In this document: piece by piece, positions 9,050-18,061 of the stretch
Layout of the letters: every line of letters begins with the position of its first letter
Numbering within the stretch: position 1 is the stretch's first letter
Made by a program: the position numbers and the translations under genes
Assembly: GCA_036268485.1 (NCBI GenBank)
Contig: DATAUC010000048.1
Location: 62,001-126,000 of the forward strand
Source of the DNA: Bog-473 sp036268485
GTDB lineage: Bacteria > Actinomycetota > Acidimicrobiia > Acidimicrobiales > RAAP-2
Direction of reading: 5' to 3'
DNA: 64,000 nucleotides
Notes under the pieces: generated by a model
Databases searched by the model: none
Told to the model about the DNA's origin: nothing
The model's input: only the letters and a program-made list of their open reading frames with translations

Positions 9050-9190
9050 TACGAATAGGAGACGAGGGGGTACGAATCCGGGTGCCCTGGGAGTCAATAC
9101 CGGTGGGACAATGGCTTAGGGCTGTGTCTGACTGATCGCAACCGTTGGAGGGTCGAGGAGACAAAGGGTCTGAGGGGGGAGTTGCGACAC

Positions 9191-10387
9191 ATGAAGATGT
9201 CGAAGCATTGGCTCAGACTGACCTCTGTTCCGCTGGCGTTGGTCGGACTTCTCGCTGCAGCAGCGACGGCCGGTTCAGAACCCACCCAGCGGGCGACCGG
9301 TTCGGTACCGACATCTTCCATCGCACTGCCCTTGATCGCAGTGGTCTGCTCAACCCCGAGCAACTGTGTGGCCATTGGCACGCCGATCTACGGGCACACT
9401 CTGGGCCCACTCGCTGTCCGGACGACCAACGGTGGTGCGACCTGGGCCATGACACCGAGTCTGCTGGGGGTCAAGACGCTTTACGCCATGGCGTGTGCGT
9501 CCGCTCGCACGTGCATCGCCCTGGGCGCCAACCCACGGGGGAACGACCAACGTGGTGCCGTCCTCAGGACCCAAGACGGAGGAATCACGTGGTCGCTCAC
9601 TCCGCCGTTACCAAAAGGAGTCGGAGATCTCGCTGATGTCTCCTGTCCCACCAAGTCCTTCTGCATGGCGGTCGGGCGGAAGAGTTCGAACTTCGGGGCC
9701 GTTGCGCTGACCTCCAACAATGCTGGCCGCAGTTGGCGCCACGTGGCTGTCCCGAAAGGCGAGACCCAGTTGTCCTTGGTGAGCTGCACCACCCGCCGGT
9801 ACTGCATCGCCGAGGGGGAGGTCGAAGCGGTGATCGGCGCCCCCTATGGCGGTGATCGTCTCAGCATCATCACGACGGCGAACGGTGGAACCGCCTGGAA
9901 GCAGGGCTCGATTGAGACCAATAGCAACGCGCCTCTCGGCATCCCGTACTTCAGCGGCCTCACCTGCGCCACGGCTACTCACTGTTTCCTCGTCGGCAGC
10001 GCTACCCCGGGCGACGGTTCACCATCGGGGATGATCGCCTCGACTTCCAACAGCGGTGCCTCATGGACATTCCAAGCGGTGCCTCCCGCCACGACCGGCT
10101 TGAGCGCCATCGCATGCTGGAGCGCCACCCAGTGTGCCGTTGCTGGCGGCGGTATCGAGGGAAGAGGCGGCATCATGCAAGAACTTCTCTCGACGAGCGA
10201 CGGCGGGCAGACCTGGGCCTCGCGCGAAGTGCCCGCCTCGGCACTGGGTCTGGAAGGTATCTCGTGCCCGACCGCGACGTCGTGCATCGCCGTCGGATTC
10301 AACCTTTCCGCCACGGATCCCACTGCAGAACCCGCGGCGATCGTCGTATCGGGCGACGGAGGAGTCACCTGGAAGGCTCCCTCATAG
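9191..10387 (+). CDS. Secreted BNR/Ycf48-like repeat protein
   Basis: 398 residues. A signal peptide (MKMSKHWLRLTSVPLALVG, then AAAATAG) precedes about six repeats that alternate TTNGGATW / SNSGASW / TSDGGQTW (Asp-box/BNR-type) with short Cys-pair segments such as SCPTATSCIAVG and CASARTCIALG. This suggests a disulfide-stabilised extracellular beta-propeller. A TTG at 9182 is in frame, but the ATG at 9191 lies 9 bp from GGGGGAG and starts a proper signal peptide. No enzyme motif is seen. It neighbours the secreted repeat protein at 7885, but a matching PHO box was not found. Confidence 0.8.
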   Translation: MKMSKHWLRLTSVPLALVGLLAAAATAGSEPTQRATGSVPTSSIALPLIAVVCSTPSNCVAIGTPIYGHTLGPLAVRTTNGGATWAMTPSLLGVKTLYAMACASARTCIALGANPRGNDQRGAVLRTQDGGITWSLTPPLPKGVGDLADVSCPTKSFCMAVGRKSSNFGAVALTSNNAGRSWRHVAVPKGETQLSLVSCTTRRYCIAEGEVEAVIGAPYGGDRLSIITTANGGTAWKQGSIETNSNAPLGIPYFSGLTCATATHCFLVGSATPGDGSPSGMIASTSNSGASWTFQAVPPATTGLSAIACWSATQCAVAGGGIEGRGGIMQELLSTSDGGQTWASREVPASALGLEGISCPTATSCIAVGFNLSATDPTAEPAAIVVSGDGGVTWKAPS

Positions 10388-10394
10388 CGGGAGC

Positions 10395-10424
10395 CAATGG
10401 CTGCGATCGCAGCGTCGGCCATTG
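10395..10424. terminator. Possible terminator hairpin between convergent genes
   Basis: CAATGG at 10395-10400 can pair with CCATTG at 10419-10424, and a 14-bp palindrome GCTGCGATCGCAGC lies inside at 10400-10413. There is no U-run. It lies between the secreted protein gene and the end of pstB, which converge here. Confidence 0.3.
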
Positions 10425-10467
10425 CATGTGCCCGGCGCTGATGCGGGCCCGAAAAGCGAGCCTCGGA

Positions 10468-11331
10468 CTAACTGACCTGGCCGGTGACGTAGAGCTCGGT
10501 ACGGGGATCAGACGGAGCCGAGAAGATCTGGGGTGTCATGCCGTACTCGACCAGCTCGCCGATGTGGTCGTGGTCGTCCAGCAGGAAGACCGCCGTCAGG
10601 TCGGCACAGCGGGTGGCCTGGAACATGTTGTGGGTGACCAGTGCGATGGTGACTTCGGAGGCCAGTTCGACGATCGTCTCTTCAATGGCCGAGGTCGAAA
10701 TGGGGTCAAGGGCCGAACAGGGCTCGTCCATGAGCAGCACCTCGGGCTCCACGGCCAGGGCCCGGGCGATGCAGAGGCGCTGCTGCTGACCACCGGAGAG
10801 GCGAATGGCCGGCTGGTCCAGGCGGTCCTTGACCGTGTCCCACAAGGCGGCGGACGTGAGGGCCGACTCGGCTGCTTCTTGCAACACCGTCTTGTTGCGG
10901 ATGCCGTTGAAGCGCAGACCCGACACCGCGTTGTCGAAGATGCTCATGGTGGGAAACGGATTGGGGCGCTGGAAGACCATGCCGATGCGGCTACGGATCA
11001 CTTCGGGTTGGGCGTCGCGTCCGTAAATTTCCATGTCGCCCAGGCGGATGGACCCCGATACCTTGCCGCCGGACCGGTCGTGCATGCGGTTGATGGCCCG
11101 CAGCACCGTTGTCTTGCCGCAGCCCGATGGCCCGACCAGCGCGGTGACCCGGTTCTCCACCAGGGGGAAGCTGACCTTGCGCACGGCGTGCACCGACCCG
11201 AAGTCCACGGCAACGTCGGTCAGCGTCACGGCGGCCGGAGCGTTCTCCAGCAGGCCGACGGCACCGTGGTCTTGGGCCAGGACTTCTTGCTGAATCCGGG
11301 CCGCTACGGCCGATGTCGTGTCACCTGTCAT
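10468..11331 (-). CDS. pstB: Phosphate ABC transporter ATP-binding protein PstB (copy 1)
   Basis: 287 residues. Walker A is GPSGCGKTT, the signature is LSGGQQQRLCIARALA, Walker B is VLLMDEPCSALDPIS, and the H-loop is ALVTHN. These match PstB, including the CSALDPIS form. About 40 N-terminal residues precede the ATPase core, longer than the E. coli protein. It powers phosphate uptake through PstC/PstA. Last gene of the leftward pstS-pstC-pstA-pstB operon, 27 bp after pstA. Confidence 0.95.
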   Translation of the reverse strand: MTGDTTSAVAARIQQEVLAQDHGAVGLLENAPAAVTLTDVAVDFGSVHAVRKVSFPLVENRVTALVGPSGCGKTTVLRAINRMHDRSGGKVSGSIRLGDMEIYGRDAQPEVIRSRIGMVFQRPNPFPTMSIFDNAVSGLRFNGIRNKTVLQEAAESALTSAALWDTVKDRLDQPAIRLSGGQQQRLCIARALAVEPEVLLMDEPCSALDPISTSAIEETIVELASEVTIALVTHNMFQATRCADLTAVFLLDDHDHIGELVEYGMTPQIFSAPSDPRTELYVTGQVS

Positions 11332-11358
11332 GGTCTTCTCCGTTGAGGTTTCTGCACA

Positions 11359-12276
11359 TTACTTAGATTTGCGAGTGAGCCGAGCGGCGAACACGCGCCC
11401 GATGATGCTCAGGATCAGCACACCAACCATCAGTACGAAGGCCGCACCCCAGGCGTCGGTCTGCAGGTCCTTGAAGGCGGTGGTGCCGTCCTGGTAGATG
11501 ACGATCGGGATGGCGTTGATCGGTTGTCCCAGCGAGGTGCTGAACAGCTGGCTGCCGATGGCGGTGAAAAGCAGGGGTGCCGTCTCACCCACCGCCCGGG
11601 CCAGGGCCAGCAGGTTGGCCGTGACCAGTCCGGGGATGGAGCCCCGCACGACCACCGACCGGACGACCCGGGACTGGGGTGCGCCCAGGGCCAGGCCTGC
11701 TTCCCACAATTCGTTGGGCACCGTTCGCATGGCTTCTTCGTCGCCGCGGATCATGATCGGCAACATGAGGACGGCCAGGGCCACGCTGGCCGAGTAGGCC
11801 GAGTAGTGGGTGTGCACCACGATGACCGAGAAGGCGAAGAGCCCGGTGAGGATGGAAGGGATACCCGAGAGGACGTCGGCCCCGAACCGGATGGCGTTGG
11901 GGATGGGACCGCGCCGTTCGATCAACAGGAGCGCGACCAGCAGACCGATCGGCATGGCGATGACCAGGGCCAGGCCGTTGAGGATGAGGCTGCCCACGAT
12001 GGCGTTGGAGATGCCGCCTCCCGGAACGCCGGCCGGGGTCGGGGTATGGGTGAAGAACGCAACCGAGAGAGCGCCGACCCCGCGCTTGGTCACATACGCG
12101 ATGAGCGCCACCAGCGGCACCAGGGTCAGCACCATGCAGGCGCCGAAGACGATGCGGATAGCCAAGGCGATCCGACGCCGCTTCTGCAGCGTGCCGCGAG
12201 CCGATGCTTGTATGAGGGCCCGCCGCTCGTAGTAGGCGGTGCTTTTGCCGGCAGGGGCTTCGAGAACCGACGTCAC
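11359..12276 (-). CDS. pstA: Phosphate ABC transporter permease PstA (copy 1)
   Basis: 305 residues with six membrane segments. The EAA-loop sequence ELWEAGLALGAPQSRVVRSVVVRGSIPGL faces PstB; the shorter core LGAPQSRVVRSVV is diagnostic for Pst permeases. It forms the membrane channel with PstC. The GTG start overlaps the pstC stop by 4 bp (GTGA), showing translational coupling. Next gene is pstB. Confidence 0.94.
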   Translation of the reverse strand: MTSVLEAPAGKSTAYYERRALIQASARGTLQKRRRIALAIRIVFGACMVLTLVPLVALIAYVTKRGVGALSVAFFTHTPTPAGVPGGGISNAIVGSLILNGLALVIAMPIGLLVALLLIERRGPIPNAIRFGADVLSGIPSILTGLFAFSVIVVHTHYSAYSASVALAVLMLPIMIRGDEEAMRTVPNELWEAGLALGAPQSRVVRSVVVRGSIPGLVTANLLALARAVGETAPLLFTAIGSQLFSTSLGQPINAIPIVIYQDGTTAFKDLQTDAWGAAFVLMVGVLILSIIGRVFAARLTRKSK

Positions 12277-13241
12277 AGTGCACCGAACTGACGGCTCTTG
12301 CGGACGATCATGCGCCCCCCGATGTTGACCATGAGCGTGATGACCAGGAGGATCAGGGCCAGGGCCAACAGGACGCTCCGCAGCAGCGTGCCCGGTGTCG
12401 ACTCGCCGAAGTTCAAGACGATGACCGAGCCCAATGTGGCGCCCGGATTCAACAGGGAGAGGGGGTGGCCGATGAGGTTGCTGTTGCCGATGAGCAGCGT
12501 GATGGCGATGGTCTCGCCCACCGCCCGGCCGAGGGCCAGCGTGGTGGCGGCCAATATGCCCGAGTTGGCGCCGGGGACGACGACCTTGCGCACCACCTGC
12601 CAGGGGGTGGCGCCCAACGCGATGGCGGCCTCCCGGTCGGCCGTGCCGACACCGGCCAGCGCGGTGCGGGACAGCGCCACCATGGTGGGGACGATCATGA
12701 TGGAGAGGACGAAACCGGCCAGAAAGTAGCTGGGACCAGCGGCGAACCCCTTGAAGAAGAAGCTGACAACGGGGATCTTCTTCATGAAGGGCTCGACGTC
12801 ACGCAGGAAGACCGGTTGCATGACGTAAAGACCCCACAGCCCCACCACGATGCTGGGTACGGCGGCGATGAGGTCGATGGCCACGCCCAACGGTGTGGCG
12901 ATGCGGCGCGGACACATTTCGGTTAGGAACGACGCCGTGGCCAACCCGATAGGCACGGCGATGACCATGGCGATGGCGGTGACGACAAGGGTGCCGATTA
13001 TGAACTGCCCGGCGCCGTACTGGTTGGTGACCGTGTTGAACGCCGTGTGCCACAAGAAGCCGATACCGAAATGCCCAAAGGCCTGGGTGGACTGGCTGAG
13101 GATGCCCTCGATAATGGCCGCCAGCACCAGAACGAAGATGGCGGCGGCGGTCCAAAGCAACAGGGCGTAGCCCCGGCCCGAAGACCGGGAGCTACGCCGC
13201 TGCGCCAGAAGCTGCCGTGGTGAGTCGAGTTGCTGCGTCAC
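12273..13241 (-). CDS. pstC: Phosphate ABC transporter permease PstC (copy 1)
   Basis: 322 residues with six membrane segments after a short basic N-terminus (QRRSSRSSGRGYALL). The segment AAVPSIVVGLWGLYVMQP and the EAA loop DREAAIALGATPWQVVRKVV are typical of PstC. GTG start at 13241 lies directly after the pstS stop at 13242. Its stop overlaps the pstA start. Partner of pstS, pstA and pstB in one operon. Confidence 0.95.
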   Translation of the reverse strand: MTQQLDSPRQLLAQRRSSRSSGRGYALLLWTAAAIFVLVLAAIIEGILSQSTQAFGHFGIGFLWHTAFNTVTNQYGAGQFIIGTLVVTAIAMVIAVPIGLATASFLTEMCPRRIATPLGVAIDLIAAVPSIVVGLWGLYVMQPVFLRDVEPFMKKIPVVSFFFKGFAAGPSYFLAGFVLSIMIVPTMVALSRTALAGVGTADREAAIALGATPWQVVRKVVVPGANSGILAATTLALGRAVGETIAITLLIGNSNLIGHPLSLLNPGATLGSVIVLNFGESTPGTLLRSVLLALALILLVITLMVNIGGRMIVRKSRQFGAL

Positions 13242-14591
13242 CTAGGAGAAGAGGGCCTGCCCGGCCGAGTTGGTCATCTTCTTGATGGTGGCCTCGGCCA
13301 GCGCCACGATGTTCGAGGGCAGCGGCACGTACCCGATGGCACTAGCGTCGGACTGTCCGGCCGTGGCCATCCAGTCGAGCATCTTGCCCAGGGCGATGCC
13401 GTTGTTCTGGTTCGACTGCTTCTGGTACACGAGGACCCAGCTGTAGGTCGAGATCGGGTAGGCGTTGGCGCCCGAACCGTTGACGATCAGGTAGTTATCC
13501 GCCGTCACGCCGGGGAAGGACGCCGCGTCCGCTGCCACCGATGACGCGTTGGGCACCACGAAAGAGCCCGAGGAGTTCTGCACGGCGGCGTAGTTCAGGC
13601 CGGACTGCAGGGCGTAGGCCAACTCGACGTAGCCGATGGTTCCCGCTCCGCCCTGGACGTCACCGGCCACGCCGGCGTTGCCGTTGCCACCCTCACCCTT
13701 GGGGAAGGCGGGCTGCTTGCCGACCAGGCTGGAGCCCCAGTCGGCGCCGTCCACGCTGTGCAGGTAGTTGGTGAAGGCGTTCGACGTGCCGCTCGAGTCA
13801 GCCCGGTAGACGGGCTCGATGTTCGAACCCGACGGGCAGTTGGCGTCTATGGCGTGCCAGTCGGTGATCTTGCCCGAGTAGATCTGGGCGATCTGTGTGC
13901 CGGTCAAGTGGGCGTTGGTGCCCATGCAGGGCTCGTTGTACGCCATGGCGATACCACCGAGTACGACCGGGACCTGCAGAAGGGCGCCGCCCGTGCCGGT
14001 GGTGGAGCCGGGCTCGGGCACGTCCGACGCGCCGAAGGCGACCGAGCTGGCCAGGATGTCGGCCTCACCGGCACCCGAGCCGACCGAGGCGTAGTTGACC
14101 GAGACGCCCTTGTTGTCATTGTGGTAGTCGAAGAACTGCCGGGCGAACAGGGGCTGGTCGAAGGTCGAGCCGGCTCCGGTCAGGGTGGCCGCCGGCGTGT
14201 TGAAGTCGTTGGATCCGCCGAGTGCGCTGCCCAGACCGGTGCTGGGCGCTGCCGGCGCAGCCGCCTTCACGGTCGTCTTGGTCGTCGAAGATGCTTTGGG
14301 GGCGGCCGACCCGGTGGCCGCCGGCGCGGCCGTGGTCGGGGTGGCACCGGCCGCAGCTGTCGTCGTGGTGGTCGCGGTCGCTGCGGCGGTCGTGGTGGTG
14401 GTCGCCGCCGCGGCCGAGCCGCTCTTGTGATGGGTTGCCGGCTTCTTAGCCGCCGAGCTGGTGGCGGGAGAGCTGGAGCCACAGGCCGCGGCCACCAGGC
14501 CGCCGGCCAGGACCATCGTGCCGATAATCCAGCGCTTCCCGGACCTCGGGGACTCCCCGCTTCGTACCTCTGGGGTGACACGCTTGAACAC
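13242..14591 (-). CDS. pstS: Phosphate-binding lipoprotein PstS (copy 1)
   Basis: 449 residues. The signal ends in a lipobox-like LVAAAC with Cys near residue 37, so the protein should be lipid-anchored outside the membrane. A low-complexity Ala/Thr linker of about 80 residues follows. The binding domain has LTGAGSTFDQPLF, SVGSGAGEADI, FGASDVPEP and the phosphate loop YRADSSGTSNAFTNYL, all typical of PstS. Mature PstS proteins of about 350 residues are usual, and the linker explains the extra length. GTG start follows GAGAGGAG. The promoter has five PHO-box units. Confidence 0.95.
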   Translation of the reverse strand: MFKRVTPEVRSGESPRSGKRWIIGTMVLAGGLVAAACGSSSPATSSAAKKPATHHKSGSAAAATTTTTAAATATTTTTAAAGATPTTAAPAATGSAAPKASSTTKTTVKAAAPAAPSTGLGSALGGSNDFNTPAATLTGAGSTFDQPLFARQFFDYHNDNKGVSVNYASVGSGAGEADILASSVAFGASDVPEPGSTTGTGGALLQVPVVLGGIAMAYNEPCMGTNAHLTGTQIAQIYSGKITDWHAIDANCPSGSNIEPVYRADSSGTSNAFTNYLHSVDGADWGSSLVGKQPAFPKGEGGNGNAGVAGDVQGGAGTIGYVELAYALQSGLNYAAVQNSSGSFVVPNASSVAADAASFPGVTADNYLIVNGSGANAYPISTYSWVLVYQKQSNQNNGIALGKMLDWMATAGQSDASAIGYVPLPSNIVALAEATIKKMTNSAGQALFS

Positions 14592-14654
14592 GGACTGCTC
14601 CTCTCGTAGTGCCCGGTACCGCCAGTACCTGGGCGCGATGCCTCTGCTGGGAAC

Positions 14655-14721
14655 ATTCCTAACGGGGCAATCTGAACGGGACTCGACGGTTCAGCGAACG
14701 GGCGGTGTCAGGGCAATGAAC
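14655..14721 (-). promoter_or_regulatory. PHO-box promoter of pstS copy 1
   Basis: Five 11-bp units on the minus strand at 14721-14667. Units 1, 3 and 5 are GTTCATTGCCC, GTTCGCTGAAC and GTTCAGATTGC. Unit 2 contains GACACCGC. A 5-bp gap and TAGGAAT (14661-14655, likely -10) follow. The leader then has CTACGAGAGGAGCAGT just before the GTG, which is identical to the leader of the secreted gene at 8853. Confidence 0.8.
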
Positions 14722-14862
14722 CCTTGCCGAACGGGCGTTTCCAGCCCGGGCTGTGAGCCGGCTGAATGCCTCCTTATCATTTGGGGCATCCGCCCCGGGC
14801 CCCCGGGCGGACCAAAAAGGGCACCAGATGACTACGGAGTTTTTGCTGCGGTGTTGCCATCT

Positions 14863-14895
14863 GTTCGCGGGACGTTCATCTTCCCTCGCTACGTT
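14863..14895 (+). promoter_or_regulatory. PHO-box promoter of pstB copy 2
   Basis: Two adjacent 11-bp units, GTTCGCGGGAC (14863-14873) and GTTCATCTTCC (14874-14884), are followed after exactly 5 bp by TACGTT (14890-14895) as -10. The GTG of pstB begins 9 bp after the last base of the -10, so the mRNA may be leaderless. The remaining centre of the 312-bp divergent region (14722-14862) has a GC-rich hairpin-forming stretch near 14790-14813 and no gene. Confidence 0.7.
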
Positions 14896-14903
14896 GCAAT
14901 TCA

Positions 14904-15773
14904 GTGACACCAGGAGAAGAGCGCACACAAGCTGAATTGCTGCGGGACGAAGGCATGATTGCCCCGTCCCCCCTGGTCGACTCCGTCCTGCAGGCACTGG
15001 ACCCCGACCGGGAGCGACCGACTGAGGTCATTGAAGCCAAGAAGCTCTGCCTCCAGTTCGGGCAGAAAGCGATCCTCTCGAACATCGACATGACCTTCCA
15101 GCGGGGCACGATCACCGCGCTTATTGGACCCACCGGCTCGGGTAAGTCGACCTTCTTGCGCACCATCAACCGCATGAACGACAAGGTGGCCGGCTTCAAG
15201 TATCAAGGTGACGTCACGCTCGAGCAGTCGAGCATCTTCGCTCCCGGCGTCGACCTCCTTCTCCTGCGCCGCCGGGTCGGCATGCTGTTCCAACGTCCCA
15301 ACCCGTTCCCCATGTCGATCAAGGACAACGTGGTGGCCGGCGTGAAGGCACACCGGATCGCCAAGGGCAAGCAGCTCGATGTGGTGGCCGAGCGCCGCCT
15401 GACCGAAGTCGGACTGTGGGATGCCGTCAAGGATCGTCTCAACGACTCGCCGTTCCGCCTCTCCGGAGGTCAGCAACAGCTGCTGTGCCTGGCCCGCGCC
15501 CTGGCCGTCGGACCCGAGGTGCTCCTGCTCGATGAACCCACGTCTTCGCTCGACCCCATTTCAACCGAGATGATCGAGGACCTGATTCGCAAGCTGTCCC
15601 CGGCGCTGACGCTCATTGTGGTCACCCACAACCTGGGCCAGGCCCGGCGCATCTCGCACAACACGATGTTCTTCTACCAAGGCGAGCTCATTGAGCACGG
15701 GGACACCGAGCAACTGTTCGAGCACCCCACGCACACCCACACCGAGCGGTACGTCTCGGGACGGATGGGCTGA
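14904..15773 (+). CDS. pstB: Phosphate ABC transporter ATP-binding protein PstB (copy 2)
   Basis: 289 residues. Walker A GPTGSGKST, signature LSGGQQQLLCLARALA, Walker B VLLLDEPTSSLDPIS, H-loop VVTHN. This copy opens its operon, unlike the usual order with pstS first. GTG 14904 fits a leaderless transcript from the -10 at 14890. An internal ATG at 14955 with GACGAAGG before it is an alternative that would remove 17 residues, leaving all motifs intact. It shares the family sequence with copy 1 but differs clearly along its length, so it is not a recent duplicate. Confidence 0.93.
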   Translation: MTPGEERTQAELLRDEGMIAPSPLVDSVLQALDPDRERPTEVIEAKKLCLQFGQKAILSNIDMTFQRGTITALIGPTGSGKSTFLRTINRMNDKVAGFKYQGDVTLEQSSIFAPGVDLLLLRRRVGMLFQRPNPFPMSIKDNVVAGVKAHRIAKGKQLDVVAERRLTEVGLWDAVKDRLNDSPFRLSGGQQQLLCLARALAVGPEVLLLDEPTSSLDPISTEMIEDLIRKLSPALTLIVVTHNLGQARRISHNTMFFYQGELIEHGDTEQLFEHPTHTHTERYVSGRMG

Positions 15774-15850
15774 CCGCAATACCCACGCCGGTTTCCGGTT
15801 GCAGCACCGCAGTCTCAACACCACAACCCCCCACAAAGAGGAGTACCCCC

Positions 15851-16972
15851 ATGCAAAAATCGCGTCTGAAGCGCGTCGTCAAGTCCGGATTGCTGGCCGC
15901 ATCATCGGCCGTCGTGCTGGCCGGCATCGCTGCCGGGAGCGCCGGCGCCGCCATCCCCAAGGGCGCATCGCCCAAGATTGAGAAGCCGGCCGCCGGCACG
16001 GTGGCTGAGACCGGCAGCACCCTGCTCTACCCCCTGTTCAACCTGTGGTCCTCGGGTTACAGCACCACCTACCCGTCGGTCACCATTCAGACGGCTGGCA
16101 CCGGGTCGGGCGTGGGTATCACCGACGCCACCAACGGGACGGCTGACATCGGCGCCTCGGACGCCTACCTGGCCCCGGCCAACCTGACGGCCGCTCCGAC
16201 CCTGCTCAACATCCCGTTGGCTGTGTCGGCACAGTTGGTCACGTACAACATCCCGGGCGTGACCGCGCACCTGAAGTTGACGGGCAAGCTGCTCTCCAAC
16301 ATCTTCCAGGGCAAGGTCACCAACTGGAACGACGCGTCGATCGCCGCCATCAACCCCGGCGTGACGCTGCCCAACCTGCCCATCGTGACCCTGCACCGTT
16401 CGGACAGCAGCGGTGACACGTTCCTGTTCACCTCCTTCCTCTCCGACGCTGACCCCAGCGGCTGGGGCAAGACGGTGGCCTTCAACACGACGGTTCCGTG
16501 GCCCAACGCCCCCGGCGCTCTCGGCGAGATGGGGAACTCGGGCATGGTGGCCGGTTGCAAGGCCACGCCCGGCTGCGTCGCCTATGTCGGCATCAGCTAC
16601 CTGACCCAGGCGCTGCAGTCCGGCCTCGGCTACGCCCAACTGCAGAACGGGGCCAAGCAGTTCGAACTGCCCACGCCGGCCGCCATCAACGCTGAGGCGG
16701 CGGCGTACACCAAGAAGACCCCGTCAAACGGGAGCATCTCGCTCATCGACGGCAAGGTCAAGGGTGGCTACCCGATCATCAACTACGAGTACGCCATCGT
16801 GAATGCCAAGCAGACCAGTGCCAGCAAGGCGACGGCCATCCGCTCCGTGCTCGAGTGGGCCGTCAACGCCCAGGACGGGAACAACGCCTCGTACCTGAGC
16901 CAGGTCAACTTCCAGGCCCTGCCGGCCGGCGTCATCTCGGCCTCGCTGAAGCAGATCCACAAAATCAAGTAG
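15851..16972 (+). CDS. pstS: Secreted phosphate-binding protein PstS (copy 2)
   Basis: 373 residues. A Sec signal (MQKSRLKRVVKSG, hydrophobic core, GSAGAAIPKG) lacks the lipobox cysteine of copy 1, so the mature protein may be soluble or loosely held. Binding elements are present: AETGSTLLYPLFNLW, GTGSGVGITDATNG, DIGASDAYLAP and the loop HRSDSSGDTFLFTSFL. There is no Ala/Thr linker. AAAGAGGAG before the ATG at 15851 is a good ribosome binding site. It lies 77 bp after pstB and just ahead of pstC copy 2. Confidence 0.93.
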   Translation: MQKSRLKRVVKSGLLAASSAVVLAGIAAGSAGAAIPKGASPKIEKPAAGTVAETGSTLLYPLFNLWSSGYSTTYPSVTIQTAGTGSGVGITDATNGTADIGASDAYLAPANLTAAPTLLNIPLAVSAQLVTYNIPGVTAHLKLTGKLLSNIFQGKVTNWNDASIAAINPGVTLPNLPIVTLHRSDSSGDTFLFTSFLSDADPSGWGKTVAFNTTVPWPNAPGALGEMGNSGMVAGCKATPGCVAYVGISYLTQALQSGLGYAQLQNGAKQFELPTPAAINAEAAAYTKKTPSNGSISLIDGKVKGGYPIINYEYAIVNAKQTSASKATAIRSVLEWAVNAQDGNNASYLSQVNFQALPAGVISASLKQIHKIK

Positions 16973-17028
16973 TGACAGTGAGCGGCGGTACCGCGGGCGT
17001 ACCGCCCGCCGCCCGACTTGGAGAGGCT

Positions 17029-18057
17029 GTGCGCCGGACACCGTTCCGGCGCACAGCCGATTCCTTGCGGACAGCAGAGGAGGGCATCTGGCGCACCGCC
17101 TGTCGGGTCGCCGTCCTTCTCCCCTTGGCGGCCCTGGTCTTCGCCCTGACCGTCCTGATCATCAAGGCCTTCCCGGCCGTCCGGGTCAACGGGCTTAACT
17201 TCTTGACCGGAAGCACCTGGAGCTACGGCAGCGCCTACAGCGCCGTCGTGCACACCGACGGGGTGGCGCACGCCCAGGGCTCCTCGTTCGGCGCCCTGCC
17301 CATCATTGTGGGCACGCTGCAGTCATCGGCCATCGCGCTGATCATCGCCGTGCCCATCTCCATGGGCACCGCGTTCGCCCTGACGGAGCGGATGCCGACA
17401 TGGATTTCTCGCCCTCTCGGCTTCGCCATTGAAATCCTGGCCGGCATCCCCAGCGTCGTCATCGGACTCTGGGGCTACTTCACCTTCGGCCCCTACCTGG
17501 CCAAGCACATCTACCCCATCGTGGCCAACCACATGCCCGACGTTCCCGTGCTCGACTACTTCCGCAAGCCCACCGGGACCGGCCAGGGCCTCCTCACCGC
17601 CGGCCTGGTCCTCGGCCTCATGATCATTCCGATCATCGCGTCGACCACCCGTGATCTCTTTCAGCAGGTGCCACCGCTGCCCAAGGAAGGTGCATCGGCG
17701 CTGGGTATGACCGACTGGGAAGTGGCCAACAAGGTCACCATTCCCTGGGTCCGCTCCGGCATCATCGGCGCCTCGGTCCTCGGCCTCGGTCGTGCGCTCG
17801 GTGAGACGGTGGCCATCGTCATCGTCAGCGGCTCCATCCTGCACTTGGCGCCCAATGCGTTCGGCTCCATGACCACTGTCGCGGCCACCATCCTCTCGCA
17901 GCTCGATGGGGCGCAATCCGACGGCACCGGGTTCGCCGTCGCCTCATTGGCTGAGTTGGCCCTCGTCTTGGCCGTGATCTCGGTGGGCGTGAACCTGCTG
18001 GCCCGAACAATCGTCCGTCGCACGTCCTCCATGGGTCCCTCGGCGGGAGCGCACTGA
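17029..18057 (+). CDS. pstC: Phosphate ABC transporter permease PstC (copy 2)
   Basis: About 342 residues with six membrane segments. The segment EILAGIPSVVIGLWGYFTFG and the EAA-loop KEGASALGMTDWEVANKVTIPWVRSG (core ALGMTDWEVANKV) are PstC-like. The GTG at 17029 has GGAGAGG just before it. A GTG at 16972, overlapping the pstS stop, would add 19 residues but has no ribosome binding site. Stop is 4 bp before pstA. Membrane partner of PstA. Confidence 0.92.
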   Translation: MRRTPFRRTADSLRTAEEGIWRTACRVAVLLPLAALVFALTVLIIKAFPAVRVNGLNFLTGSTWSYGSAYSAVVHTDGVAHAQGSSFGALPIIVGTLQSSAIALIIAVPISMGTAFALTERMPTWISRPLGFAIEILAGIPSVVIGLWGYFTFGPYLAKHIYPIVANHMPDVPVLDYFRKPTGTGQGLLTAGLVLGLMIIPIIASTTRDLFQQVPPLPKEGASALGMTDWEVANKVTIPWVRSGIIGASVLGLGRALGETVAIVIVSGSILHLAPNAFGSMTTVAATILSQLDGAQSDGTGFAVASLAELALVLAVISVGVNLLARTIVRRTSSMGPSAGAH

Positions 18058-18061
18058 GCCG

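Noticed and set aside
9035..9052. Single GTTCAGTCGGA before TACGAAT as a PHO-box promoter for the BNR-like gene
   Set aside because: Only one unit; the previous GTTCAG is 29 bp away, out of 11-bp phase, and the gap to the -10 is 4 rather than 5 bp.
10063..11346. Long plus-strand frame of about 427 codons over pstB
   Set aside because: Shadow of pstB; composition is His/Arg/Gly-rich, without hydrophobic order or domain.
14785..14815. GC-rich hairpin in the divergent pst region as a terminator or riboswitch
   Set aside because: No U-run in either direction and no known riboswitch core; it may simply be GC-rich spacer.
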